Shown here: in pieces, positions 1 to 7,839 of the stretch | Numbering within the stretch: position 1 is the first letter of the stretch | How the letters are laid out: each line of letters starts with the position of its first letter | Assembly: GCA_035384965.1 (NCBI GenBank) | Contig: DAOOJE010000025.1 | Coordinates: 1 to 60,949 of the forward strand | DNA: 60,949 nt | Origin: JAAYVZ01 sp035384965 | Lineage (GTDB): Bacteria; Acidobacteriota; Thermoanaerobaculia; Thermoanaerobaculales; Thermoanaerobaculaceae | Reading direction: 5' to 3' | Notes under the pieces: model-generated | The model's database searches: none | The model's input: only the letters and a program-made list of their open reading frames with translations | Told to the model about the DNA's origin: nothing | Made by a program: the position numbers and the translations under genes

Positions 1-58
1 GACCTGGGTGGGCGGGGGGCGCGCGGGGGTCCAGGGGGCGCAGCCCCCTGGTCGCTCG
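1..58. repeat. 58-bp dispersed repeat, copy 1, with hairpin core
   Basis: Bases 1-58 match 6084-6141 with two mismatches (offsets 4 and 17). The core is a perfect 9-bp inverted repeat, CCAGGGGGC-GCA-GCCCCCTGG, at 31-51. The copy reaches the left edge, so it may extend further outside the window. No coding function is apparent. It resembles the short palindromic intergenic repeats seen in many GC-rich genomes; this assignment to a type is inference. Confidence 0.85.
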
Positions 59-259
59 ATTGTGGCGCCGCGAGGTCGTGGCGAGCCATGCTGCATTGCG
101 CGATGCGGGTTCGCACCACGAGCGCCTCGTCGACTTCGGGGCATGTCGCCCAGCTGCAGGGTGCCGTGGTTCGGTCGCTCCCGCCCTTGAGCATCGCCGT
201 GATGCATGGATCGTGAGTGCGCAACCGCTCGAGGTCGGCCGGGGCGGCTGCCCGCGATC
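59..259. other. Non-coding stretch upstream of the VWA gene
   Basis: Between the first repeat copy and the promoter of the VWA gene I see no convincing gene. Short open frames here have no recognisable protein features. No tRNA-like or riboswitch-like fold was recognised. Confidence 0.4.
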
Positions 260-288
260 TTGGCCGCGGCCGGGTGGCACGGTACGAT
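260..288 (+). promoter_or_regulatory. Sigma-70-type promoter of the VWA gene
   Basis: TTGGCC (260-265) and TACGAT (283-288) are separated by 17 bases, close to the TTGACA/TATAAT consensus. A start site near 295 would leave a short leader containing the GGGAGG ribosome site just before the ATG at 316. Confidence 0.5.
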
Positions 289-315
289 ACGCGTGCGGTT
301 TTCTGGGAGGCGCCG

Positions 316-2352
316 ATGAGGGGACGGGCTGCGCTGCTGGTGGCGGCATGGGTCGCAGTCGGAACAGCTTCGAATCTGGCCGCGGAGAATACTTTCTGGC
401 GCGACGCGAACCTCGTTTCGGCGAAGGTGGAGACGCAGGCGGGAACGCTGCGCTTCGTGGCCAACGCGGCGCTGCTGGAAGGAAAGAACCGCGACATGGT
501 GTTCGGCAGCCCGGTGGCGACGGCGCTGCCACTGCCGACGGTGCTGTATCACAACGCCAGGCGGGAGAAGGTGCTCACCGACCTTCTGGTGGTGCTTGCG
601 CAGTCTCCGGACCCTGCAGGGGCGGCGGACGACCCCCGGGAGCTGCTGTCCCGGGCGGGGTGGGCCGCGAGTCGGATCGGCGAGGTCGCGGAGGTCCTCG
701 ACGCCGTGAAGCTCAACTACTGGGAGCGCACCGTGCCGCTCGCCACGGTGCACAACAAGCTTGTCGCCGTGCTGCGCGCGGTCAACCCGCGGACCAGCGG
801 TGGCGTGCCGCGAACGACCACGAACCTCAACGCGCTCGCGATCGCGATGTCCAACCTCCGCGGTATGGCGTACGTGGGCGAGGTGGCGCTCGGGGCGGCG
901 CTGCGAGCGGCGGTGCAGGCCGACCTGGCGCTCGAGCGACTCGACCTGCTCGAGCGGGCGCTCGCGGGCAGCCCCGATCCCGCGGTGGCCGCGGCTGTCG
1001 CAAAGGCGAGAGCGTACCTTACGGTTTCGGAAGGCGGGTGGGGAGCGCTGCTGGCGGAGATCGACAGCCGGCGCGGGGAAGCGGCGCGACTGGGGGTGGA
1101 GGTGGTCATCGCCGGGGCGTTCAAGGCGCTCGCAGCCAAGGGGACGCTGGGGGTGGCGCTGGTCGTGGAGCTCATCTTCCAGGAGTGGGCGCAGCATGAC
1201 CACGCGCAAGTGGCGGTGATGGCGGCAACGGTCGAGGCATCGCTCCTGGGTGCCCGCGACGCGGCGGCGGGTGAGAGCCGCTGCGAGCTCGAGGCGTTGC
1301 TGGGCGCCGCACGCTGGCTGCACTTCGACCGCATGGTCGAGGTGACGTCGGTGTGGCAGGGGTGGTGGGTGGACCTGCTGAGCCGCGGCCGGCCGTATGC
1401 GGACGCGCGAGCCTACTTCACCGAGCAGCGTGCCTCCTACGCCACCGCCTACGCCGCGGCGCGAAAGGTGCGTTGCAGGGCGCCGGCGGTGGAACCGAAG
1501 CCGACACCGCCGCCGCCGGCAGCCGGTGCCATGGACCTGATCTTTTGCATCGACACCACGGGCAGCATGGCGGACGATATCGACGCGGCGAAGGCGGCGT
1601 CCACGGCGATGATCGAGAAGATCTTTGAGCGCGTGCCCGATCCACGGGTGGCGCTCGTCGCTTACCGGGACCACGGGGACGCGTACCTGCACAAGGGGTG
1701 GCCGTTCAGCCGCGACCCGGCGGTCATCCGCCAGGCGGTTCTCGACCTGACGGTGGGCGGCGGCGGCGACACCCCGGAGGCGGTCTACGAGGCGCTGCTG
1801 TACGCCCTCGACTGCAGCGAGCTGGGTGGGTGGCGCGACGGGGTCAAGAAGGTGATCGTGTTGATCGGTGATGCGCCGCCCCATACCAAGCGGCACACGC
1901 TCGACGAGGTGGTGGCGAAGGCGTTCGCGGTGGACCCGGCGCACGTGTTCGCCATCGCCGTGGCGGGCTCGGACAGCGCCACCCGATCCTCGTTCGGCGC
2001 GCTCGCGGAACGCACGGGCGGTCTCGTGTTGCGGACCGAGGAGGCGAGCGAGCTGCCGGCTCGAATGGTGGAAGCCGTCGAGCTGGGGTCCGAGTACGCC
2101 GACGCCGAGGTGGTGATCGGCGTGGTTCAAGCTCTCGACGGGGCGGTCGCCGGTGTGCGGCTGCGGGGAGGCAGCGCCCATGCGGGGCAGGAGGTCGTGT
2201 TTCTGGACTCCGCCGCGCGCAGGCTGGTGATCGGTCAAGGGGTGGTGACCGAGGCGATCGGTCGCGAGCTGACGGTGGAGGTGCAGCAGACCTTCGGTCT
2301 CGAGCCCATCGCCGTTGGCTGCGAGGTCGCGTTCCCGCGCCCGCGCCCGTGA
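316..2352 (+). CDS. Secreted von Willebrand factor A domain protein
   Basis: A 678-aa protein with an N-terminal signal peptide (residues 1 to about 23, Ala/Val-rich, AAE cleavage-like). A long, unrecognised, largely helical region covers about 25-390. A Pro-rich linker follows, then a VWA domain from about residue 406. Its metal-ion-dependent adhesion site is visible as DTTGS at 413-417. VWA domains bind protein ligands through a bound divalent metal, so an extracytoplasmic binding role is inferred. The ATG at 316 is chosen because GGGAGG lies 5-10 bases upstream and the signal peptide begins there; a GTG at 217 would add an implausible Arg-rich extension. It heads a run of phosphosignalling genes on the same strand. 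The exact function is unknown. Confidence 0.8.
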   Translation: MRGRAALLVAAWVAVGTASNLAAENTFWRDANLVSAKVETQAGTLRFVANAALLEGKNRDMVFGSPVATALPLPTVLYHNARREKVLTDLLVVLAQSPDPAGAADDPRELLSRAGWAASRIGEVAEVLDAVKLNYWERTVPLATVHNKLVAVLRAVNPRTSGGVPRTTTNLNALAIAMSNLRGMAYVGEVALGAALRAAVQADLALERLDLLERALAGSPDPAVAAAVAKARAYLTVSEGGWGALLAEIDSRRGEAARLGVEVVIAGAFKALAAKGTLGVALVVELIFQEWAQHDHAQVAVMAATVEASLLGARDAAAGESRCELEALLGAARWLHFDRMVEVTSVWQGWWVDLLSRGRPYADARAYFTEQRASYATAYAAARKVRCRAPAVEPKPTPPPPAAGAMDLIFCIDTTGSMADDIDAAKAASTAMIEKIFERVPDPRVALVAYRDHGDAYLHKGWPFSRDPAVIRQAVLDLTVGGGGDTPEAVYEALLYALDCSELGGWRDGVKKVIVLIGDAPPHTKRHTLDEVVAKAFAVDPAHVFAIAVAGSDSATRSSFGALAERTGGLVLRTEEASELPARMVEAVELGSEYADAEVVIGVVQALDGAVAGVRLRGGSAHAGQEVVFLDSAARRLVIGQGVVTEAIGRELTVEVQQTFGLEPIAVGCEVAFPRPRP

Positions 2353-2359
2353 GCCAATG

Positions 2360-2388
2360 TTGGCGCCAGTGCTATGCTGTTGCGGCGG
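2360..2388 (+). promoter_or_regulatory. Promoter upstream of the OB/FHA gene
   Basis: TTGGCG (2360-2365) and TATGCT (2383-2388) with a 17-base spacer. The downstream gene has a strong AAGGAGG site, so the run from 2460 onward probably has its own promoter as well as any read-through from the VWA gene. Confidence 0.5.
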
Positions 2389-2459
2389 GAATTGCAGCGC
2401 GTGCCCGGTTTCTCACGAGAACGGGTGAGTTCAAACAATAGGCAGCAAGGAGGGCGGCC

Positions 2460-3446
2460 ATGGCATCCAGGCGGCAGGTTGGGTTTGCGGTGCTGGCAAT
2501 GGTGGTGTGTGTGCTGACGGCGGCTGCTGTCGGCGCGCAGACACTCACCAAGGTGAAGGACATCAAGGCGAACCCCCGGGGGTACGCAAACGAGATGGTG
2601 ACCGTGGAGGGGTTCGCGACGCAGTGGGTCGAGAGCACCGCGACCACGACATCGTTCTTCTTCCTCAAGGACGACTGGGGTGGCATCATCAAGGTCCGTA
2701 CCTCGCGCGAGAAGCCCGATGTGGGTGAGCGCTACCGCGTGACCGGGCCGGTCGGGATCGACGTGGTGAACCACAACGACCCGTTCATCTCCGAGGAGAC
2801 GCGCGTAGCCGTACGGCCCGAGCCGATCGCGCCAGCTCCGGTCACGGTGGCGCCCACGCCCGTGCCGCTTCCGGTCGCGATCGAACCGGCGGTGCCCACG
2901 GCGCTCATCGCAGCGGTTGCGGGGGCGATCGTGATCCTGGCCGGGCTGCTGGTGTGGGTGCTGCGCTCCCGCCGGCCCGCCGCCGAGGGTGCCGGCACGG
3001 CGGCAGGTGTCGCGGCCACGGGTTTCGGCGGCAGCGAGGCGGACGCACCGCCGCAGGCCGTCGAGGGGCGCACGATCAAGATGTTTGCGCCACCTCCGGG
3101 GACGCTCAAGATCCTCCCCGGACGCCTGGAGGTGGTGGGCGGCGACGAGACCGTCAAGGAGATCCGCTTCTACCGTATCAAGGGGCAGGTCACCCCCGAG
3201 GTGACGTTCGGGCGGGTCGCGGGCCCGGCGTACTCGCACGTCCAGCTCAAGCCCATGACCGTCTCGAGCCGCCAGGCGAAGCTGACGTTCATCAACAATC
3301 AATGGATCCTCACGAACTTCGCCGCGGCCACGTCGAACCCGACGCGCTACAACGGTGCCGAGCTGCCGGTCGACGGGCAGGTGGTGCTCAAGCAAGGCGA
3401 TCGCATCGAGATGGGTGAGGTCCAGCTCGTCTTCCACGAGAGCTAG
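2460..3446 (+). CDS. Membrane protein with extracytoplasmic OB-like and cytoplasmic FHA domains
   Basis: 328 aa. A signal peptide or anchor at 1-26 is followed by a beta-rich region at about 27-115 resembling OB-fold nucleic-acid-binding-like domains. A Pro/Val linker leads to a transmembrane helix at about 146-168, followed by Arg-rich residues (positive-inside). The C-terminus (about 235-328) looks like an FHA domain: FGR near 250, SSRQA, an NPTRYNG loop and a final GDRIEMG strand. FHA domains bind phosphothreonine, so this could read the output of the membrane kinase encoded at 6061-7710. The ATG is preceded by AAGGAGG at good spacing. The PP2C gene starts only 2 bases after its stop, implying one operon. 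The OB call is tentative; the FHA call is fairly firm. Confidence 0.75.
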   Translation: MASRRQVGFAVLAMVVCVLTAAAVGAQTLTKVKDIKANPRGYANEMVTVEGFATQWVESTATTTSFFFLKDDWGGIIKVRTSREKPDVGERYRVTGPVGIDVVNHNDPFISEETRVAVRPEPIAPAPVTVAPTPVPLPVAIEPAVPTALIAAVAGAIVILAGLLVWVLRSRRPAAEGAGTAAGVAATGFGGSEADAPPQAVEGRTIKMFAPPPGTLKILPGRLEVVGGDETVKEIRFYRIKGQVTPEVTFGRVAGPAYSHVQLKPMTVSSRQAKLTFINNQWILTNFAAATSNPTRYNGAELPVDGQVVLKQGDRIEMGEVQLVFHES

Positions 3447-3448
3447 GT

Positions 3449-4729
3449 GTGAAGGGCGGGTCTTCCCACCTGACGCTCGCGGCCGCAACGCATCCCGGTC
3501 GACGCAGCAACCAGGAGGACGCGTGGTTTGCCCGGCGCGTCGGCCCGGAGGCCTGGCTCGTCGTGGCGGACGGAATGGGCGGCCACGCCGCCGGGGAGGT
3601 GGCGAGCCGTCTGGTGGTGGAGGCGTTCGAAGCGGCGATTCCGGCGCGAGGACAGGACCCAGGCAGACGCCTCGAGGAGGCGGCGGCGACCGCCAACGCG
3701 GCGATCCTCGCCCATGGTGCGGCGCACCCGGATAGCGAGGGCCTCGGCTCGACCGTGGTCGCGGCGGTGGTGCGGGACGGTCGGGCGGTGGTCGGCCATG
3801 CGGGTGACAGCCGCGCCTGGGTGGTCACACCAGACGAGGTCGTGCAGATCACGCGCGACCACAGTGCGATGCAGGATGCGCTCGACCGGGGCGAGCACGC
3901 TGGTGCCGAGCTGGCGCGCTCGCCGTACCGCCACGCCATCCTGCGCTCCCTCGGGGACGCGGCGTTCGCGGGCCTCGAGCGAACGCCGCCGGCCGGGGCG
4001 ATGGCGCTGTCGGAAGGCTCGATCCTGCTGCTGACCACCGACGGCGCGCATGGGTTTCTGACGCCCGCCGAGATGCTCGAGCACCTCGCCGGCACACCCT
4101 CGCTCGCCGATGGCCTCGAGCACCTCGTGCGCAAAGCCTACGCCAACGGTTCCGACGACAATATCACGGTGGTGGGGTGCGAGGTGGGGCGGTTCCCCCG
4201 CTCGCGGGTGGCTGCCCAGGCGCCTCCGGCGATTCCCCGCCCGCGGCGCCGTGTGCGGCGGGTGCCGCGACTTCTGCCGCTGGCGCTGGGGGGGGTGCTC
4301 CTGACGCTGCTGGCGTTGCTCGGAGCACTGCTGGCGCGGGCGCTGCAGCCGAGCCAGGCGAGCGCGCCGGGGGAGGCGGGGGAAGGAGCAGTTGCGACCG
4401 CAACCCCGGCTGTGGGGACGTCCCCGGGTCCCGCCCCTGCTGTCGTTGTAGCCACGGCCATTCCGGCGCCGACACGCCCCGCGACCCGGGCCGCGGCGCC
4501 TGGGCAGATGGCCGCCGCCGGGCAGCAGGCGGCGCAACGCTCGCCGGTTCCAACGGTGCCGACGCCGGAACCGACCGCCGTGGGGGGGGTCGAGGGGCCG
4601 GCCGTGGTGCTGCCGCCGCCGGTCGACATGCCTCCGGCCGCCACCGCGGAGCCGCGTACGGGTCGCGCTGCGGCGTCGCCGCCATCGGCGTCACAGGCTG
4701 CAAGCAAGCCGGGGAAAGGACAGCGATGA
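3449..4729 (+). CDS. Membrane-anchored PP2C-type Ser/Thr phosphatase
   Basis: 426 aa, GTG start 2 bases after the preceding stop. The PP2C catalytic domain fills about 1-245 and carries the metal-binding motifs: NQED at 21-24, DGMGG at 41-45, GDSRAW, TRDHS, TTDG and a closing SDDNITVV. A cytoplasmic phosphatase of this type removes phosphate from Ser/Thr. After the domain comes an Arg-rich stretch and one transmembrane helix at about 276-300, then a low-complexity Ala/Pro/Thr tail of about 120 residues that would lie outside the membrane. The tethering suggests it acts on the neighbouring membrane kinase and FHA protein (inference). Its stop overlaps the next start as ATGA. Confidence 0.9.
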   Translation: MKGGSSHLTLAAATHPGRRSNQEDAWFARRVGPEAWLVVADGMGGHAAGEVASRLVVEAFEAAIPARGQDPGRRLEEAAATANAAILAHGAAHPDSEGLGSTVVAAVVRDGRAVVGHAGDSRAWVVTPDEVVQITRDHSAMQDALDRGEHAGAELARSPYRHAILRSLGDAAFAGLERTPPAGAMALSEGSILLLTTDGAHGFLTPAEMLEHLAGTPSLADGLEHLVRKAYANGSDDNITVVGCEVGRFPRSRVAAQAPPAIPRPRRRVRRVPRLLPLALGGVLLTLLALLGALLARALQPSQASAPGEAGEGAVATATPAVGTSPGPAPAVVVATAIPAPTRPATRAAAPGQMAAAGQQAAQRSPVPTVPTPEPTAVGGVEGPAVVLPPPVDMPPAATAEPRTGRAAASPPSASQAASKPGKGQR

Positions 4730-6045
4730 GGAGGTTGCTCGTGGTTGTTGTGGCTCTGCTCTCCCTGGGCTCGGCTGTGGGCGACGAACGGGCGGCGCCG
4801 GTGGTGGCGGCGGCGAGCGGCAGCAGCAAGGGCAGCACGATCACGATCACGGTGGGCGCCAGCGCCGGCGTGCGCGTCGGCATGACCGGGAAGGTGACCA
4901 GCACCGAGAGCATCGGCGGGACACTCACGACGATCGAGGTGGCGTACTTCCGGGTGACGCGGGTGGAGGCCGCGAGCGCGCAGGCGGTGCTGACGGAGGT
5001 GGGTGGTGGCGACGCCCGCATCGTGGCGGGGATGGCGCTGGTGTTCGATCAGCCACTTGCGAGGCCGCCGACCGCCGCACCGCTGCGGCCTGCCTCGGAG
5101 GGGGATGCCGCGGCGCTGCTGGAGCGTGCCAATGCGGCCTTCAAGGTGCGCCGGTGGGCAGAGGCGAGGACGCTGTACCGGCAGTACATGGGCAAGGTGG
5201 GAGACGACGAGCTGGCGCGCACGATGATCGCTCGGTGCGATGCACAGATCCTCGCCGAGCTGGGTGCCACCGCACCGGCGGCGCCGCCTGCCCGGGGTGG
5301 GCCGTCAGCGGGCGAGACGCGGCGTTTCTCGCCGTCGAACTCGGCGTACGCGTACATTCCCGCGGGGACGTTTCAGATGGGGTGCGTGCCCGGGGACGGC
5401 CAGTGCCAGGGGGACGAAAGCCCTCGCCACGCGGTGACTCTTTCGAAGGGATTCTGGATGAAGACCACGGAAGTGACGGTGGGGGAGTACCGGGTGTTTG
5501 CGCAGGCGACGGGGCGGGGGATGCCGCCGTCACCGGGATTCAGCCAGAGTGACGATCACCCGGTGGTCAACGTCAGCTGGAACGACGCGGATGCGTACTG
5601 TCGGTGGGCGGGTGGGCGGCTGCCGAGCGAGGCGGAGTGGGAGTATGCGGCGCGGGGGGGGAGGGAGGGGGAGATCTATCCGTGGGGGAACGGCATCACC
5701 CACGAGAATGCCAACTACGGGAAGGACGAGTGCTGTGGTGGGTTGGCGCAGGGCCGGGACCGATGGGTGTACACGTCGCCGGTTGGGTCATTTGATCCGA
5801 ACGGTTTCGGGTTGTACGACATGGCGGGGAACGTGTGGGAGTGGTGTGCGGACTGGTATGACGAGAGCTACTACGCCTCGTCGCCGAGCACCGATCCGAG
5901 GGGTCCGTCGAGTGGCACGCTCCGGGTGCTGCGCGGTGGGTCGTGGTTCAGCGGTCCGAGGAGGGTGCGCGTTTCCGGCCGCGGCAGGTGCGGCCCGTCC
6001 AACCGCGACGTCGACATCGGCTTCCGGTGTCTCCGGGATGAGTGA
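4726..6045 (+). CDS. Secreted formylglycine-generating-enzyme-like (SUMF1 fold) protein
   Basis: 439 aa, ATG overlapping the PP2C stop (ATGA). Signal peptide at 1-19; a beta-rich region to about 120; a short TPR-like helical pair at about 125-170; then an FGE/sulfatase-modifying-factor domain from about 205 to the end. Visible hallmarks are IPAGTFQMG, TTEVTVGEY, PVVNVSWNDADAYCRW, LPSEAEWEYAARGG, GNVWEWCADW, LRGGSW and the terminal GFRC. True formylglycine-generating enzymes need two copper-binding cysteines shortly after the GGS(W/Y) motif. Here that stretch is FSGPRRVRVSGRGR with no cysteine, so oxidase activity is unlikely. A ligand-binding or scaffold role for the C-type-lectin-like fold is inferred. 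Many bacterial kinase loci carry such domains. Confidence 0.85.
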   Translation: MRRLLVVVVALLSLGSAVGDERAAPVVAAASGSSKGSTITITVGASAGVRVGMTGKVTSTESIGGTLTTIEVAYFRVTRVEAASAQAVLTEVGGGDARIVAGMALVFDQPLARPPTAAPLRPASEGDAAALLERANAAFKVRRWAEARTLYRQYMGKVGDDELARTMIARCDAQILAELGATAPAAPPARGGPSAGETRRFSPSNSAYAYIPAGTFQMGCVPGDGQCQGDESPRHAVTLSKGFWMKTTEVTVGEYRVFAQATGRGMPPSPGFSQSDDHPVVNVSWNDADAYCRWAGGRLPSEAEWEYAARGGREGEIYPWGNGITHENANYGKDECCGGLAQGRDRWVYTSPVGSFDPNGFGLYDMAGNVWEWCADWYDESYYASSPSTDPRGPSSGTLRVLRGGSWFSGPRRVRVSGRGRCGPSNRDVDIGFRCLRDE

Positions 6046-6060
6046 GGGGAGGGGGTTCCG

Positions 6061-7710
6061 TTGACTCTTGACTCTTTTCCCTTGACTTGGGTGGGCGGGC
6101 GGCGCGCGGGGGTCCAGGGGGCGCAGCCCCCTGGTCGCTCGCCAGCGCGAGCGGGGTCGTGGTACCTCGGCAGCGCGCAAGCCGGGCGTGCGCCGTGTCC
6201 GGGTCGGAGTTGGCTGATACCCTGCCTTGTTGCCTCGGCTTCCCTGCTGCTCGCGGTCGAGGCCGCCGCCGGTCCGCTCATCGTGCGGACCGTGCCGCCG
6301 ACCGCCGGCCTGCAAGTGCTGCTGAACGGAGCGGCAGCCGGGACGACGGCCGCGGATGGCACGTGTCTGGTCGACGGGCTGGCCGCCGGCAGCTACCGGG
6401 TCGAGCTGGTGCTCCCCGACGGCCGGGGGCTCGCGCAGGACGCTGTGATCACCCTTTCGGCGCTCGCGACGCAAGTGCGCTTTGCGGTGGGGGCGGCGGC
6501 ACGGAAGCCCGATGCGTGCCGTTTGCTGGTGAGCGGCAACGTGGGGAACGCCACGGTCGAGGTGGACGGGCAGGTGGTGGGGCGGGCGGGGAGCGCCGAC
6601 GGCTCGCTCCTCGTGGAGGTCGCGCCCGGCACGCGGCGGGTGCGGGTCGCCGCGGACGGCTACGAGCCCCAGGAGCGCATCGTCAGCGTGCAGTCGGGGC
6701 CGGTCAATCGGCTCAACGTGGAGCTGCGCCGGACGGCTGCGGTCCAGAGCAGGAGGAGCGGCGCCACGTCGAGCCTGGTGACCTGGGCGCTCGTCGGGAT
6801 TCTCGGCGTCGCGGTGGTGGCGGTGGCCGTGGTTGTCGTACACCTGGCGCGCCAGCCGGAGCGGATCACGACCCGGCGCATCGACCGGTACGAGGTGCAG
6901 GAGGTGCTGGGGCGCGGCGGTATGGCGACCGTCTACCGCGCCCGCGACACGCTCGATCGGGGAGCCGAGCCGGTGGCGCTCAAGGTGCTGGACGAGGCCC
7001 ACCTGCGCGATCCCGATCTCGTGCACAAGTTCTTGCGCGAGGGTCAGGTCCTGCAGGAGATGGCGCGGCGAGATCCCGCGGCGCCGCTCGTGGAGGTGCG
7101 GCACTACGGACGCGCGGGCGGGGACTCGGGGGTGCCCTTCATCGCCATGGAGCTCGTGGAGGGCGAGGACCTGCTCAAGTTGCTGCGCCGCCGCCACCGC
7201 CTGCCACTCCGAGAGGCGGCGCACCTGGTGGCGGGCGTGGCGCGGGCGCTGCAGCCGGCGCACGCCATGGGCGTCTACCACCGCGACCTGACGCCTGACA
7301 ACGTGATTCTCACGGAGCGGGCGAAGGGCGGGTTCAAGCTTCGTCTTATCGACTTCGGCGTGGCGCGGCACGAGTACACGTCGCACGGCACGCTGGACGG
7401 CTCGATTGCCGGCAAACCGCCGTTCATGTCGCCGGAGCAGTGCCAGGGGCAGCCCGTGGACGGCCGCTCGGACATCTACTCGCTCGGCATCATGCTGTAC
7501 ACACTGCTGGTGGGGGAGCCGCCGTTCGTGAGTCGAAACCCGCTCGAGGTGATGCGCATGCACAAGGAGACCGCGGTGCGGTTCCCTGCCGAGGTCCCGG
7601 ATGCCGCCGTGCTGGTGCTGGAGCGCGCGCTCGCCAAGGATCGGGAAAAGCGCCAGCGCGACATCACCGTGCTGCTCGAGGAGCTGCGCACCCTCGAGCG
7701 GCTGGGCTGA
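6061..7710 (+). CDS. Membrane Ser/Thr protein kinase with N-terminal PEGA-like repeats
   Basis: 549 aa if the TTG at 6061 is used; GGGGAGGGGG lies 5 bases upstream. Numbering follows that start. Residues to about 45 are encoded by a spacer and the 58-bp repeat. A signal-peptide-like core follows (about 55-72), then two PEGA-like beta domains (about 75-150 and 155-225), a transmembrane helix (about 239-266) and a C-terminal protein kinase domain (about 277-545). The kinase has GRGGMATVY, VALK (K308), HRDLTPDN (D409, N414), DFG (431-433) and a SPE in place of APE. Most bacterial kinases of this class have the kinase at the N-terminus, so this type-I topology is unusual. No ATG occurs near the 5' end, so the true start is uncertain. 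It probably works with the PP2C, FHA and FGE-like proteins just upstream. Confidence 0.85.
   Translation: MTLDSFPLTWVGGRRAGVQGAQPPGRSPARAGSWYLGSAQAGRAPCPGRSWLIPCLVASASLLLAVEAAAGPLIVRTVPPTAGLQVLLNGAAAGTTAADGTCLVDGLAAGSYRVELVLPDGRGLAQDAVITLSALATQVRFAVGAAARKPDACRLLVSGNVGNATVEVDGQVVGRAGSADGSLLVEVAPGTRRVRVAADGYEPQERIVSVQSGPVNRLNVELRRTAAVQSRRSGATSSLVTWALVGILGVAVVAVAVVVVHLARQPERITTRRIDRYEVQEVLGRGGMATVYRARDTLDRGAEPVALKVLDEAHLRDPDLVHKFLREGQVLQEMARRDPAAPLVEVRHYGRAGGDSGVPFIAMELVEGEDLLKLLRRRHRLPLREAAHLVAGVARALQPAHAMGVYHRDLTPDNVILTERAKGGFKLRLIDFGVARHEYTSHGTLDGSIAGKPPFMSPEQCQGQPVDGRSDIYSLGIMLYTLLVGEPPFVSRNPLEVMRMHKETAVRFPAEVPDAAVLVLERALAKDREKRQRDITVLLEELRTLERLG
6084..6141. repeat. 58-bp dispersed repeat, copy 2, overlapping the kinase 5' end
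   Basis: This copy matches bases 1-58 at 56 of 58 positions and keeps the perfect inverted repeat (6114-6134). It follows a short TTGACTC direct repeat at 6061-6074. It lies in frame within the presumed kinase reading frame, between the FGE-like stop at 6045 and the signal-peptide core, so it either encodes a non-conserved N-terminus or lies in the leader. Confidence 0.85.
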
Positions 7711-7730
7711 CACGCCCGGGGCGGCGCGGA

Positions 7731-7744
7731 GGTGCGCGCGCACC
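7731..7744. terminator. GC palindrome between convergent kinase and PilZ genes
   Basis: GGTGCGCGCGCACC is a perfect 14-base palindrome in the 129-base gap between the convergent kinase and PilZ genes. It could end transcription, but no T-run follows on either strand, so the call is weak. Confidence 0.25.
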
Positions 7745-7839
7745 AGCGTGAAGGTCGCGCTGCCGATTGCGCCGCGACGCAGCGCCGGGCGCGGGGGAAG
7801 GCTCTCGACCGCCGACTCTCGACCGGGCGGGCGGGGGGC

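Noticed and set aside
2528..2543. TGTCGGCGCGCAGACA, a near match to the candidate parS
   Set aside because: Three mismatches, not a perfect palindrome, and within coding sequence far from parAB; consistent with chance in GC-rich DNA.
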